Notes: generated by a model from the sequence alone, not told the origin. DNA of 64,000 nucleotides from Lamellibrachia satsuma (GCA_033239005.1 BSQZ01000013.1:12500782-12564781), one strand, 5' to 3'. Shown: positions 1 to 14,790, numbered from the stretch's first letter. Made by a program: numbers and translations.

Positions 1-1982
<1,982 letters not shown>

Positions 1983-3000
1983 TAGATTTAACAAGATTTA
2001 ACAAGATTGCCATCCCAAACAACAAGTTCCAGATGGCAAAGTGGACAAGGAAGCCATTGGCTTATCGTGAGTCCAACAATTTTCTCATCTATGTGTAGCC
2101 CACCCTTATCAAATATCTGTCAATTCTATTTTTAAACATATTCACACTACTAGCATTAACACAATCATTTGGCAGTTTGTTCCATTCATTTATCACCCTC
2201 TGTGAGAAAGAGTACTTTCTCATGTCCAACCTACACTGCTCCTTAACTAATGCTGCTTTGTGTCCTCTGGTTCTACTGCCTTCTTTAAGTTTGAAGAACA
2301 TATTACTATCAACATCCTCATAACCGTTCACTATTTTATATACTAAGTTCTACCTAGTACAGCACCCCCCATTTTATATTCTTCGTCCATGTTTCCATGC
2401 CCTATGTGTATACATTTGCACTTCCCAAAATTGAATAACATTTGCCATTTTTGTGACCATTTAACTAATTTATCTAGATCATCCTGTAAACTTTGTTTAT
2501 CTGTATCATTTGTAACCTTTCTGAATACTTTTGTGTCATCTGCAAATTTGAGTACTTTGCTAGATATGTCATCTTCTAGATAATTTATATATATTAAAAC
2601 AGTATAGGGCCTAATACTGATCCCTGTGGTACCCCACTCAAAACCGATTTCCAGATTGAAATCTCACCGTCTACTATTACTCTCTGTCTTCTGTGTGTAA
2701 GCCACTTTTCTATCCAGCTGATTACATCATTACCTATACCATGGGCTTTTAGTTTAAGTATCAATCTTTCGTGTGGCTCTTTATCGAAAGCTTTCTGAAA
2801 ATCTAAGTAGACAACATCCACTGGTGACCCATCATCTACCCACTTTGTAATTTCTTCAAAAAAAAAACACAAGAGATTGGTTAGACATGACCTTGCTTTT
2901 AGGAACCCATGTTGAGATGTATTTATTAAATTATGTTTTACAAGGTATTCCACCATGTGGTCTCTAAGTAATGTTTCGAGTAATATAGGGCTGTGTTCTC
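1983..3000 (-). mobile_element. CR1-like non-LTR retrotransposon, 5'-truncated and internally deleted
   Basis: Read on the minus strand this is reverse transcriptase followed by its C-terminal tail. Visible blocks in order are NTSQHGFLKARSC, the catalytic-type block [25 protein letters not shown] (in the frame ending near 2594), then FADDT after a frameshift (about 2525-2550), then NFGKCKC and GHGN. A deletion removes the stretch between roughly GAVLGRT and NGYED. The C-terminal segment (2089-2331) carries SRTRGH, RKYSFSQRVINEWNKLP and a final FKNRID. The 3' end is a short tandem tail of TTGTTAAATC units, at 1983-2010 on the plus strand. The same family occurs at 30.8, 41.0 and 59.5 kb. Frameshifts and the deletion make it inactive. 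Assignment to CR1 rather than a sister clade is from memory of RT motifs. Confidence 0.85.
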
Positions 3001-4114
3001 TCGCGACTGCTGCACAAACTCTTTGGAACTCACTCCCTGTTAGTGATACGTCAGTAGGAGACAATAACATTTGGTCGTCACGTAAATACCTTTGTTTAAC
3101 CGTATTTACCTTCATTAACTCTTTAACGTATTCATTAGTGTGTTGACAATTGCTTTACAGTTGTATACCGAGTGGGCTAAGATGATTTTTGGCGCAATAC
3201 AAACCATTAGTTTTGAATCTCACTAATATCTTCATTAACATCTCCCCGTTATTCTCATTTGCTTTATCCCCAATCTTTGTGTTTCTCCGCACTGCTATCA
3301 TCGCCTCTTGTACTTCTGACGCTGCACCTGACGTCAAATGCTGTGTCTTATAAACAATTAACGTGATACTGCTAATGAATGAAGATGGACCAGCGATTAA
3401 GTTACGACTACGCCGTCAACACTACTCAACACTACTACTACGACTTTGCTATCCTTGATGCTATTGCCGTCTCGCTGTGCGCACCCGACCATGACACCAT
3501 TGATAAGACCTTCTCCTGTACATCCGATTGTCGTTGGAACTATTACTTTTCAGAATTTTGAAATAGCGTTTCCATAGTAACACCGCGACAATATCAGGTC
3601 GACTTCCGACACCTGGACAATGCACTGCGACGTAAATCGATGATAGATTAGGTTATCGTGCGGTATAAATACACACAAGCGACAAATAACGACCACTAAA
3701 AACGCCGAGTTTTTGCGACAACATTCGAAGACCAGAGTATTTTTGCTGACCAATCAATGGACCGTTGACTAAACATGAGGCGACAACATAGGTTGAATTG
3801 AAAAGGATATTATTATGAGTAACACTAAAGTATCTGAACCATAGCGTGCGACGACATTTGAATAATGGGTATGACATTTCAACAATATTACACACATGGT
3901 ATTGTGACATCTGAGTATGAGACATAATGCTGTGAGACACGGAAACAAATTGATATTTTATATATGTGCCACGACCAGGATTGTACTGAAACACTGACAT
4001 GTCGGTTTCGGAAAGGGACGTCGCAGAACGCGATCACCCAGCGATAAACTTGCAAGTTGCAAACTGTTGGCCTGGATGGAAATTACACTGATTAAGGCAG
4101 TGGTATTACTCGGA
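3001..4114. other. No gene recognised
   Basis: No coding family is identifiable. A perfect cAMP-response-type octamer TGACGTCA is present at 3329-3336. The rest is unremarkable. Confidence 0.45.
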
Positions 4115-4193
4115 CACACACGCACGCGCACGGGCACGGGCACGCGCACGCGCACACGTACGCGCACACGCACACGCACACGCACACACACAC
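4115..4193. repeat. CACGCG/CACACG microsatellite
   Basis: Alternating purine-pyrimidine repeat of CA, CACGCG and CACGGG units. Arg-Val open frames on the minus strand are products of the repeat. Such sequence is prone to Z-DNA. Confidence 0.93.
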
Positions 4194-4375
4194 GTAGATG
4201 AACATCGTTTTGTCTCCCGATAAACGTAAACGTAAGTTCTTATATTGCTCGGTATCACCCCTTGGCTGACCTGTTCATTCCAACACCAACTGGACGTCTG
4301 CTGGAAGCATTCAGTCCCGCTGCAGTTACTCCCCGAAGAATATCCGTTCACAAACATACTCAACTGTCTATAACG

Positions 4376-4520
4376 AAGTACTCGTTTATACGCCTAAATG
4401 ACTTGGGACAATGTGGAGTGAACGAAATTGCCCAAACTTCGAAACGGCAACAACAGGATTCGAACCCGGGTTCTCTCGAGTGAGCATCCGACGTTCTAAC
4501 CACTGCGCCACTGTCCAAGG
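4376..4520 (-). mobile_element. tRNA-derived SINE (minus strand)
   Basis: On the minus strand an A-box-like TGGCGCAGTGGTTA (4497-4510) and a B-box-like GGTTCGAATCC (about 4457-4467) are spaced as in a tRNA head. A body containing GCCGTTTCGAAG and CAATTTCGTTCAC follows, and the element ends near ATAAACGAGTAC. The same body is found at 24.0, 24.2, 13.0 and 34.9 kb, so this is a family and not a functional tRNA gene. Confidence 0.8.
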
Positions 4521-4805
4521 CTCCACTGTGTACGACGTGTATCGTGCTAGGTACATTACTGTCTCTTGCAGAAGGTGTTTCGGTCGCAGCGGGTAAACGT
4601 CGATATCGCCATATGTTGATATTAATTAGTGCACATCGTGCGGTCGTTTCGCGTTCCACAGATCTTCCATTTCGTGAAATCGTGTCACCGCCCGTCAATT
4701 AAATATGACCATGCGCATGTCGTAAGCCACATGTTGATTTTACTCATGATACGATACTTCGTGTGTATGTATGTATATATTTATGTATGAACGTCAATTT
4801 GCAAT

Positions 4806-5464
4806 ATTCGTCTTGCGGACGATATTGACCTTGTAGGAGGTAGCGAGAATGAACTTCACTAAGGCAAGAGCTTATGGGATGGAAATCAGCTCAGAGAAAA
4901 GCAAAGTACTTGTCAACAGCTAGAATACCCCCATTAACATCATGACGAACGGTCAGAACCTTGAGGAAGTAGACTTTTTCAAATAACTATGGTCCACGTT
5001 AAGCAAAGATGGCACCTCAGCAAAGGAAATCAAAATGTGTCTGCTGTGTCAAGATTTAACATCATCTGGAAGAGCAGAGACATCAGCTTCAAAACCAAAC
5101 TTAAGCTCTACAGAGCACTCGCTGTACCCATCTTCCTCTACAAATGCGAGAGCTGGACTCTGACAGCAGAGACAGAGAGACGCGTACAAGCATTTGAAAC
5201 GAAAGAGCCCTTGTTAGCAACAGTGAAACGATGCAAGCTCTCCTGGTTTGGCCACATCACTCGACACAACACCATTGCAAAAACCGTCACGCAAGGCACC
5301 CTGGAGGGCAAGAGACGACGGCGCCGCCAGAGAACAAAATTGGCTAGACAACACGCAACAATGGACATATCTAGACCTACGAACCTTCTACGCACAGCAG
5401 AGGACAAACGACGCAGGCGAGGACTGTGCATGAATGACACCCTACGACTGTTCCCGTCAAGAGA
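4806..5464 (+). mobile_element. RTE-like LINE reverse transcriptase C-terminal remnant
   Basis: Plus strand. An ADDIDL block (the YxDD-type catalytic motif, at 4815 onward) is followed by GGSENEL, AYGMEISSEKSKV, KSRDISFKTKLKLYRAL, VPIFLYKCESWTLTAETERR and the tail SWFGHITRHNT ... GTLEGKRRR. This order matches the palm end and C-terminal tail of RTE-type reverse transcriptases, common in invertebrate genomes. The reading frame is broken by a stop at about 4860 and by frameshifts. The usual stretch between ETKC and the EPLLATVKRRK block is shortened. Both ends are truncated, so it is a dead fragment. Confidence 0.85.
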
Positions 5465-5799
5465 TGAAGGTACATTGAAGGAAATTACTTCATGAATTAT
5501 GCAATGCCTTCAAAAGTCATATTGTGAAGACGCAGTCGGCAGTTCGTAGCTCTCCTGTGAGTTCTTCCATAAAATACATCAAGTTGTTATTCTGGTCTGT
5601 CGTCGTTTGGTTCACGAGCCATAAATATTTAATGTGTTGACGCATTTAACATGTTGACGCGTCTCCAGACGGCGTTGACATGGAAATCACAGCCAAGTAA
5701 ACAGTCGTGTTGTGTACAGACGCAATGTTCAGCAGCACGACGGCGAAGTCGGTTCTAGTTTCAAAAACGTTTAACTACAATTCTTGTTTTACGCACACA

Positions 5800-5845
5800 T
5801 GTGCACGCGCGCCCGCACGCATACACGCACACACGCACGCACGAA

Positions 5846-5877
<32 letters not shown>

Positions 5878-5893
5878 CACACAAACACACGCA
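5800..5893. repeat. (CACG)/(CA) microsatellite
   Basis: Tetranucleotide CACG units grade into CA units. Thr-His/Ala-Arg open frames here are artefacts. Confidence 0.92.
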
Positions 5894-7609
5894 TGTGCCA
5901 GGCATTGACATTGATCTTGACATGAATTATTTCCCTCTGTATGTCTGTCGTTCTGTCGAAGTAAAGTAGTGCGTCATCCTCATTAATTCAGTTGGCTCCT
6001 CACTCGAAACAATAAACTGCGTAGTGCGGTCCGCGTCGTGGATATTTGTTTTTTTAGCTCGCATTGCCCCAGTTTGTCATAAAATTAGTGGGATGAATGG
6101 CGTATTACGACCAGAAATAGAATGTGTCACTAATTACACGGACAGTGGCTTGTTGAGTCACAATTAAAAGAATTCACTGCATGTGTATGTCGGGCATCAC
6201 TGAAACCGTCATGCCCTGGTAATGTGGCGAGTATGCACCATGCATCATGCATCATGCATCATGCATCATGCACCATGCACCATGCACCATGTACCATGCA
6301 CCATTAAGCCACCGTGTCATAGTAGGGCCGACGTCCACTTCAGAACACTGTTTCTGCGTCATTGAGATACCAGAAAAGGAATTTCCGATTTTAGCATCGT
6401 GATGTCACTGTGGCGACAGCGAACAAACGCGCGAGTTGCAGAAGACCGACCCAAAATCCATTATCAAATTAGACAGCAATTTTTTTTAGAGAAATGACAG
6501 ATGGGAAGTATCTGCTTCTGATCGAGCCAACCTTTTAGCTGCTTCATTCACGACCTGGATGTGACCCCACCAACCGCACACAGAAACAGTCCTCAAAGGT
6601 AAACAACGTTTCAAAAGGCACGTCGTCTTCCATTACAGACATCTGAGAACTCGGTAGTTCCTGGCTACGCTGACGCAGCCACATCTAGGTCACATGAACC
6701 GGTTGATACGTTCAATTTTGCATTTACCGAATTGTGTCGCATTTCTGTAGCCAGAGTAATGTTGCACACGACTATTGGCTAACGTAAGCACTGGCTTTAT
6801 ACGTTCTCTATCGAAGCATCGCCGGCATAGGCGGTTTTAATATAAAGATGTGGCGATTAGAACAGCTGTGCTCGCGATAGCTTCACCTACGTGGATGGAT
6901 TTAGCGATAAATATGAATTGGATTATTCTCTGACAACCGAACAGTGCGCTCCCCGGCGATTCTATTAAAAGCTTAATATGCGATGCATCAGATGTCATCA
7001 ACTGGTTGACGCGACGGAAGAGGAGATGATTGAGTTTGATGTAAATGTCATGTGACTGTCGTTCTCTTCGACTGACGAGTGACGAGTTGAAGTGACCTAC
7101 TACAAACACAAGAAATTGAACGAATTATCCTGAATCACGGAGCTCTTTAAGAAATAGAATATCTATAATGTTACACAATTTAGAATAAATGTGTCTAGCT
7201 AAACAACGTATGCTCGTTTGTATCGTAAAATACTGATGCTATGTAATACAAACTATTATATAAACTATAATTCTAACATCTTCACCGCTCAAATGTGTTT
7301 TAATTGACCACCCCTCCTTAATAAAAATTGACCGTTACACGTTTATGAACATCGACATTGCCGTTCAGCGTCAACGTAAGCCTAAGCTCGTTGTGAAACA
7401 TTCAAATGAAACAGATAAAGGGCAAATTATATTTTAGAACATTGTGGTTCATAAAAGGACATTTCGGCGGTCAGCAGCTAGATTATACACATTTTATGCT
7501 ACACGAGCTTTTGGTAAAGCGTCCCACTCTGTCCCACACTGCGGCAGCACTAGTACCATCATCGTCCTGCATTTAACTTTGAAATTTAATATTGGCCGGA
7601 TCCAGTAAA
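5894..7609. other. No gene recognised; short 7-bp repeat inside
   Basis: No coding family is seen. Positions 6237-6304 hold about nine copies of a CATGCAT / CATGCAC heptamer. The ORF at 6837-7109 on the minus strand has no recognisable motif. Confidence 0.45.
6237..6304. repeat. 7-bp tandem repeat (CATGCAT/CATGCAC)
   Basis: The first copies end in T and the later ones in C, giving two homogeneous blocks. The core ATGCAT is palindromic. Confidence 0.85.
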
Positions 7610-7772
7610 AAATAATGTAATACTTTGTCGGGTGATTTTTCCAAACCTAAATAACTAATTTGTACGAAAGAACAAATATGTCGTAATGGATACTAAATAG
7701 ACTAGATGTTTAGCAAAATTTTCACAAAACGAGAGCAAGAAGAACGAATTGAGGAAGGCCCTTTAACGAATG
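7610..7772 (-). repeat. Diverged copy of a dispersed repeat (minus orientation)
   Basis: Reading the minus strand gives the same succession as 10674 onward: a CCTCAATTC/CCTTTA-like start and then an almost exact TATCCATTACGACATA block (plus strand TATGTCGTAATGGATA at 7678-7693). It is more decayed than the copies at 10.7 and 47.8 kb. Confidence 0.5.
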
Positions 7773-8445
7773 TGATGTGACGTCAGCACGTATGTACGTC
7801 TTAGGACATATTTGAGATCATCACGCGACGAGCAATTATGTTGCATCAGCTGCACACCTTTAATTGACGTTACGTAAGTGATGCACAGACGTCACGCGTG
7901 TAAGCCACTACAGCGTGACGCGTGTTTGTGGACAAAGCCGAGCGTGCCTAATTAAGAGCCGTAATAACGCGGATAGAACAAAATCCCTCGGCTGATTATA
8001 ATCCGGTTACACCAGTCCCGACAGGCGGGTCGCCCCCTTGCGCCTTTTACACGATGTTGGTCCGTAATTGCTCATCGACCCAACTTACGAGGTTTAGTGG
8101 CTTAGATGATAACTAATTCACTACTGGCGATCTACCTTCAGGACGTTTTCTCCGACTGCAGCAGCACGAACTACAGACATTGCCATTTTACTGCAAGAGC
8201 GGAAACAATCGTTCCGTTTACTTGACGCCGGGCCGCGTTCGCCGAAACCAGACACGGCCGTGACGTGACGAGACGCGGGAACCCCCAAGGGCTCACACTA
8301 ACAATGGGTGGCAATCACGCCAATCACCGGTTCCTCCCACGCGCTAATGCAATTTATGGATATGGTGTTCTCGCAACGCAAATTATACCTTACAGCCCCA
8401 ACTTAAGGAGAATTGCGATTGTAAGCTGGTGTAAATCATAGGAAT
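7773..8445. other. No gene recognised; CRE-type octamer
   Basis: Contains TGACGTCA at 7778-7785 and a run of CpG-rich short motifs to about 8300. No exon could be supported. Confidence 0.35.
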
Positions 8446-8500
8446 GGCGCACGCTCGCACGCACGCATGCACGCACCCACGCACACACGCACACACACAC
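8446..8500. repeat. CACG/CA microsatellite
   Basis: Imperfect CACG units followed by CA units. Confidence 0.85.
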
Positions 8501-8596
8501 TGTAAACCAAATACAAACATCAATAGCCAACAACCGTTAACTTGGATGCAATATATAATTTGTGCTGAGTATCCTATGAGAACACCGCATCATTGT

Positions 8597-8765
8597 CTCA
8601 TTAGCGCAGGCGGCATGTCCTAACTGAACAACAGCGATCGTGACTTCGATTCCCGACAAGTTCACGACCAACAGTTACATGTTCCCTTCAAGAGCACTTT
8701 GTGCGCTGAATGGGCGTATCTCCTTCATGTCGGCTATCTCCTTACGACCGACTTTAGTTCATTTG
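8597..8765 (+). mobile_element. Possible tRNA-derived SINE
   Basis: A TAGCGCAGGCGG stretch (A-box-like, near 8601) is followed about 50 bases later by CTTCGATTCCCGAC (B-box-like). A non-tRNA body comes next. It does not clearly share the body of the other SINEs in the window, so it may be another family or chance. Confidence 0.4.
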
Positions 8766-9055
8766 TCTTAATTCGCACGCTGGACACGCGCTGGTCAGCT
8801 GGTCGGCTCGGCTAGTCGTGGTCAAGTGGACGATTGCCGCAGCATTGCACGCGCATTTGATTCTGAGCAGATGGGCCAGTCCAGGCCACGCGTGACTCTC
8901 GCGGGATTCCTTTAGTTAGCCGTCCTCTGTCTCTCGCACACACGTGACCGAACCTTTGAAGAGAGCGTCGTATGACATGTCGAGGACCATCAACGCATCT
9001 CCTTGTCCACGTGTTCCGTCTTCATCTGTCGCATCTCTCATTCTCTCTTCTCTAT

Positions 9056-9153
9056 GCATGCGTGCGTGTGCGTGTGCGTGCGTGCGTGCGCGGGCGCGGC
9101 GCGGGTGCGGGTGTGTATGTATGTATGTATGTATGTATGTATATCTGGATGGT

Positions 9154-9203
<50 letters not shown>
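9056..9203. repeat. Compound microsatellite: TGCG, GTAT, then TC
   Basis: TGCG/CGGG units (9056-9110), TGTA units (9113-9142) and a pure TC run (about 9157-9203) follow one another. All long frames across it are low-complexity artefacts. Confidence 0.93.
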
Positions 9204-9208
<5 letters not shown>

Positions 9209-9546
9209 TCCTTTCAACAACCGAGCCCTTTCATCTGTATACTGCAAATTATTCACGGGAATTCCCAAGACTCAGGCTAGTTCCCAGAAATGTTCATTAT
9301 ACTTGTGCACGAAGCGATTGACGACACACTGTTCACCTGTGACTCGTGACAGCGGCTCGAATGTCTGCGACGTCAGATAAGGGACAGAGGGGGGTCGGGC
9401 GAACCACGGGTGTTTCCCGCTGAATTCCTTAATCATATGTTCCCCGAGGTGACCTGTTTGTATACGGCTTTCAGCTGAGGTCTGTGTAGTTTTTACATTA
9501 AATATTTGCATTTGCTATTCATCCAAACAGTTTATAGGTATAGTTG

Positions 9547-10082
<536 letters not shown>

Positions 10083-10673
10083 AGTAATTGCTTAAGAATA
10101 ACAGTGTTTGTGTGTTTGTGACTTTATTTTGCTTACCTATTTCCATAAAACACTCAGTTAATGCAGAATCGCAGCACGGATTTGGCAGACCTGTTCAACT
10201 ACAATGCTCACTCGATCGCTCCGATTCATTGGTATGAGTCCGTAGAAGCTGCAGACAGTGCTGAGCCTGCGGTTTATCGTCCGTTGCCTTAACACAATAA
10301 TGCATTCGGATAATCAATCATATCCCTGGGTCTGCGTTAGAACCGACGAGGACAAATGTATCCAGGGACTTTCACTTGCTTCCCGTCTTCACACGTTATC
10401 GCTGACTTGCAAATGATCATCCTTCATTGGTCGTTGTGTAACCAAATGATCATAATTTATTTGTCGTTGTGTAACCAAATGATCATCATTCATTGGTCGT
10501 TGTGTAACCAATAAACTATTAATGTTAGCAATGCTACTAATAGCGGGTCGAGGCATTCGCATATAGACGAGGGTCTACCGTATATCATTTATTGGCTCAT
10601 GCATATGCCGCGATGAAGGGTCCCTTTAGAGATGAAGTAATTATAATAGGTCCCTCTGCTTAATTACAACAAG
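10083..10673. other. No gene; 3 x 33-bp tandem repeat
   Basis: Unannotated sequence containing three copies of a 33-bp unit at 10411-10509, beginning AAATGATCAT and ending TGTGTAACC. Confidence 0.5.
10411..10509. repeat. 33-bp tandem repeat, 3 copies
   Basis: Three adjacent units share AAATGATCAT ... TTGGTCGTTGTGTAACC with a few substitutions. Confidence 0.9.
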
Positions 10674-11095
10674 GTGTAGATTTTAAAGGTCCCTCCTTAG
10701 TACGATTTTTTTCGCTAGTATCATTTCAAATTAATTTTTGCGAAAAATCAAACCTACCTAATATCCATTACGACATACTATCTCGTTTGTGCAACTTTTG
10801 TATGTAGTTTTTGTGAAATCATCAGACAAACTATTAAAATACTTAATGTTTGGTCAAACATTAATTGCAGTGAAAAATGGAAACGCTGAAAATTCACGAA
10901 TTTCTTTGTCATGTGATCGATGAGAGGATGGTCAGTTCTCGTGACCGGTCACGCTTATGATAGGCATTGACCCGCACAGTGTTGTTTTACGATTTTTTTT
11001 TATTAAATCGACTGCGGGTGTTACATAAACTATTGATGCACATCATAGAACCGGATTTGCGATAGGCTGAATCAGTTGAGGATGGGGGTATAAGT
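10674..11095 (+). repeat. Dispersed repeat, copy A (about 420 bp)
   Basis: Aligns by eye along most of its length with 47757-48258. Shared blocks include GCGAAAAATCAAACCTACC, TTAATGTTTGGTCAAACATT, GACCCGCACAGTGTT, AAATCGACTGCGG and GATTTGCGATAGGCT. No coding capacity is seen. It is probably a non-autonomous transposable element. Confidence 0.75.
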
Positions 11096-12067
11096 GCAGC
11101 GACAATCAGTATTGACCGGACTTTGCTTCTCGGTAATATAGCGCTAATGTCGATATTGTCGTGCATTGAACTCTGGCATTTGCGCTGTAGACTAGACGCT
11201 GTGACTGCTAACGATGTGCAAACAAGCGAAAAGCATAGAACACTAATGTAGCGTGGCTCTGATGTTAGCAGTAATTGTCCACCGACACACAGACGCGATA
11301 TTATATCAACATGTTTGATGTTATTGGTTTAAAACATGTCGTTTCATTGGTCAGTGTGTGGCGCGGATCCCTGAACTATTTTCCTGCAGCTAATACACGA
11401 TCGGATTCGTTTCTGATTGTAAATATAGTTTGGACACCGACTATAGGTGTTTGCCGAGGCACGGCGCGTCGTGGGAGATAAACTACAGTGTCTCGCTTAA
11501 AGTGCAGTGCGTGGAAATTACCAAAGCAGTGTCCCCGCCAATGACAAGGATTTACTTGACATTCAGGTGTCTTGTACACGAAATTGCCACTCGCTGTGAC
11601 GGTCATAGCAAGAGTGTAATCACGACACGTGTCAGCAAGGCGCGCCGTTGTATTTCGCAGCTGTCACGAACAGCAGATCAACATCGTACGATGCAAATCA
11701 ACTCGTGGAACCAGGTTACCACTACGACTCACTGAATGTTTCGTTGGCTCTGTTTCACAGCACTGTACGTATGCCCATTGTAGTTGACCCATTTTGGTTT
11801 GGCTTGTGGTTGCAAATAGAACATTGATGGAATATCGACTGCGTGTTTCGACCAAACACAAACTGATGATAATATAAATTTACCAAGCTGTAAGCGAACA
11901 GTTCGTGTTTGTTATCACAAATGACGAGGTGCTCAGCAACTGACAGTATCTAGTCTGAGTGAATTGGTGGCCAAATATATCGCTGGATACAAAAGTCGTA
12001 ATGTAAAACAACGAACGAAAGTGTAACACCGGCTTAGTTCTAGGTAAGCACACGTTGACCTACTGGC
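11096..12067. other. No gene recognised
   Basis: Three overlapping frames of 65-101 codons (11376-11861) have no recognisable motifs and are of the size expected by chance. Confidence 0.45.
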
Positions 12068-12335
12068 ACGATAGCCTTAGTGGTTTGGTGTTTGCCTCCT
12101 TGACCAGGAGGTGGTGGGTTCAAACCCAGGCCGTTGACCATGCCAGCAGCTTCGTAGCAGTTAGGTAGAACTTGCCGAATTGCCTAGCACCCGGTGTGTG
12201 GGAAAGACGTTGGAAGTTCATGTCTTTCTGGTGAGACACTCAAAGCCGTAGGTGCCTTCTACCTGGTGTGTAAGACCAAGGGAAGTAAAATATCACACAT
12301 GGGAGTCATTGTATAATATGTCATGGACTGACTTC
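12068..12335 (+). mobile_element. tRNA-derived SINE
   Basis: An A-box-like TAGCCTTAGTGGT (12072-12084) and a perfect B-box-type GGTTCAAACCC (12117-12127) form the head. A body follows with GTCTTTCTGGTGAGACACT and GGGAAGTAA, which is also seen in the SINEs at 13.0 and 34.9 kb. It ends near TATGTCATGGACTGAC. Confidence 0.75.
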
Positions 12336-12622
12336 ATTTAGCTTATGAATGTCGATATACGAGTCCACGTGACTGTAGTGGCCCATTCAAAATGCGATAA
12401 CTGTGACAAGGTTACCATCGAATTTGATTCGTGAAATAAAGAATTGACTACGACAAATGTACCCTTTTCTAAGGTGCAGTGGCTTTATAAGATGGGTGGC
12501 CTCTCGTGAGAGGATAAGCATTACGGGAAAGCCTCATTTGATGCATGGCAAAGTGGCCTCTGGAGGCCTTGTGGGGGGGGGCATTGTATTTCTAAATCTC
12601 GCCCTTCACAGTCGCTTTTCTT

Positions 12623-12666
12623 GTTGCCATGGCAACAGTGACAACAGACAGTGACAGGTGACGTCA
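12623..12666. promoter_or_regulatory. Perfect RFX X-box palindrome plus CRE octamer
   Basis: GTTGCCATGGCAAC (12623-12636) is a perfect inverted repeat matching the RFX X-box consensus. TGACGTCA (12659-12666), a perfect CREB/ATF site, begins 22 bases after it. Both motifs are visible. That they form a regulatory element is inferred, and no adjacent gene is recognised. Confidence 0.4.
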
Positions 12667-12975
12667 CCCGCGTAGTTGCTGCGGCGGATTAACTACTGTT
12701 AGTTAATCTCGACATATCAGCGTATTGTAATTTTAGTGGCAGCTGCTTCGAAAAAACCTCGCCTTGCTATGACGTTTTGCAAAGTGTTATCGATAACGGC
12801 GGGTTTAATTACATTTCGAATCACACGGCTAAGTGTTGGGCGTCAGAAAAAATTACATTCATGTTGCGAGAGGGCGGTTGCCATGCCGACCAGATCTTTC
12901 ATTTTAATTAGCACAACCACGCGACGGAGCATCGGAGAGTTACAGGTCCCAGGTCGTAACGGACCGGATGAATAA

Positions 12976-13195
12976 AAGAGACGCCGTGGCTTGGCGGTAG
13001 ACGCCGGACTGTTGATTGGCAGGACCGTGGTTCGAGCCCACGTGCTGCCGTTTCGAGACTTTTGTTCACCTCAAATCGCCTGTTTCTTTCGGAAGAGACA
13101 CTAAAAACCGTTGGTCCCTTATAGCTGTTGTGCATACCAGGGGAAGTAACGTATCCCATAGAGGGGATAAACGTGTAACATGTCGTTGACTCGCC
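12976..13195 (+). mobile_element. tRNA-derived SINE
   Basis: A-box-like TGGCTTGGCGGTAG (12987-13000) and B-box-like GGTTCGAGCCC (about 13029-13039) form the head. The body carries GCTGCCGTTTCGAGA, then TTTCTTTCGGAAGAGACACT and CCAGGGGAAGTAA. It joins the body of the 4.4/24 kb SINEs to the 3' domain of the 12.1/34.9 kb ones. Confidence 0.8.
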
Positions 13196-13440
13196 ATCTC
13201 TAACACAATGCGATAATGCCACAGAGTGTGATATGTACTTTATATATTGTCTATGATATATATGAAAACGAAGAACATGACGAAACATTGGCGCTCGCAG
13301 CGCCGGGAGAACTAATTATTATGCAAACAACATCGATCGATGTCAAAGTAACGAATTAATTAATAGTAATTATATTAAGTCATCACTGTTGTAACGACAA
13401 CTGGAACTGACGCGATAGTTTATGTAACTACAACCTTAAG

Positions 13441-13693
13441 CGACGACTCGGTAAACTCCCACACGGCCATGACAGATTTCATTATGAAATGTCAGACGCA
13501 GTGATAATACCCAGCATTGTCTAACAAAATCTGCCTTTATTCCGTCGTTGTTTCGTGTGTTGTGTCCTCAGCTGGGCAGACCTGCCGAGGAATCAGCAAT
13601 CAACGACTGGAGGTCCCACGTGTCTCGTTTTATCGCCCATATGTCCGTCGGCAATTTCCGGCAGTAGTCGGCAGAATACGTAATTATTGTTTA
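13441..13693 (+). repeat. Dispersed repeat of about 250 bp, plus orientation
   Basis: Nearly the reverse complement of 20058-20309. Shared blocks include TTTATTCCGTCGTTGTTTCG, AGACCTGCCGAGGA, CAACGACTGGAGGTCCCA and ATCGCCCATATG. Both copies stop matching at similar points. The 70-codon frame inside it has no recognised motif. Confidence 0.8.
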
Positions 13694-13828
13694 TCATTGG
13701 GCGGCATAACGACTGGTCATGTCATATGACTGCTCACTCATGCTGCTGCGATGGAAATCGTGGTGATGATGATAGTGATTTACCAGGACTATCGCCATTT
13801 TAACGGCTTTATTTACTGCTGCTGCAAA

Positions 13829-13912
13829 TACAACCATCACCACCGCCACCGCCACCGCCACCACCACCACCAACACCACCGCCATCATCACCACCATCAC
13901 CACCGTTACCAT
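13829..13912. repeat. (CCA/CCG)n trinucleotide tract
   Basis: Imperfect CAC/GCC trinucleotides. They give Gly- or Val-rich minus-strand frames that are artefacts. Confidence 0.88.
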
Positions 13913-14790
13913 CATGCCAACCCTGAGTGATGTACATCCGTAAGATTGGCCACATCAATCCGTAAGATCGCAAGCGAACCCGTATGGTTTTTACCTCCGC
14001 TAGTTTGTCGCGCATGCTCAAAAGGAGCTCGCCATGCACACTGGGATATATTATGTGGATATCGCAATACTTTGACACAGGTGACTGCGCACAGCTGAAA
14101 TATTCGCGTGAGTCGGAGATACTTTGAATGTATTATCTATTATCCGCGTGCCATTTGACAAATGCTGGCCGTGTCCCGTAATACAAAAAGGCTTGTTCAA
14201 AACGCACAAAAACGGAGGGAACGTCTCCCAACGCCCGTAAAACATCCTTATTTCGGGGAAACTCCATAAAAAAACTTACGTGTATACCGTAATAGTTGCT
14301 ACGCGTGGCTGTTTGAAGTAACGTACAACAGACTATTTCTAATTTTATCGAAACACAAGCGGTGTGTTATTATTAATGGTGTGTAAATCGTGAGTTTCGT
14401 GACAATTTTATCTCGCGTGCTAGCCATCGCACTCACGGATGCTGATCAAACGGTATTATGACATAGATTCTACATAAACTGTGTGCAAATTCGACCTTAA
14501 GCGGTTCGCACTTTCACGTAAAACAACACTTTCTTCGGATTTCGTCTACAATTCATTGCGCGAGTATGGACGGGAGAGACATTATATTTATAATCTTCAT
14601 CCTCCAAGGCCTCCAAGGGTCGTAAATCGAAATACTGGTGAGGCACGTGATGTCTATTATGCCGTATTTGCATAACTCGTGGTTTAATTTACCCCCTTGT
14701 GGGTGATTCAGGTTCAATTTAAAATGTTCGATTTCTTTTGCGAAATAAGTCTGACACGAGACGAGCGAACAAATCGAATTATGGAGGGAC
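13913..14790. other. No gene recognised
   Basis: No repeat or coding family identified. Frames at 14051-14245 and 14481-14792 lack motifs. Confidence 0.4.

Noticed and set aside
4467..4497. Functional tRNA gene at 4.4 kb
   Set aside because: A and B boxes are present but the arms do not pair as a tRNA. The body repeats elsewhere, so it is a SINE.
13694..14078. Gly/Val-rich ORFs
   Set aside because: Generated by the CCA/CCG trinucleotide tract.
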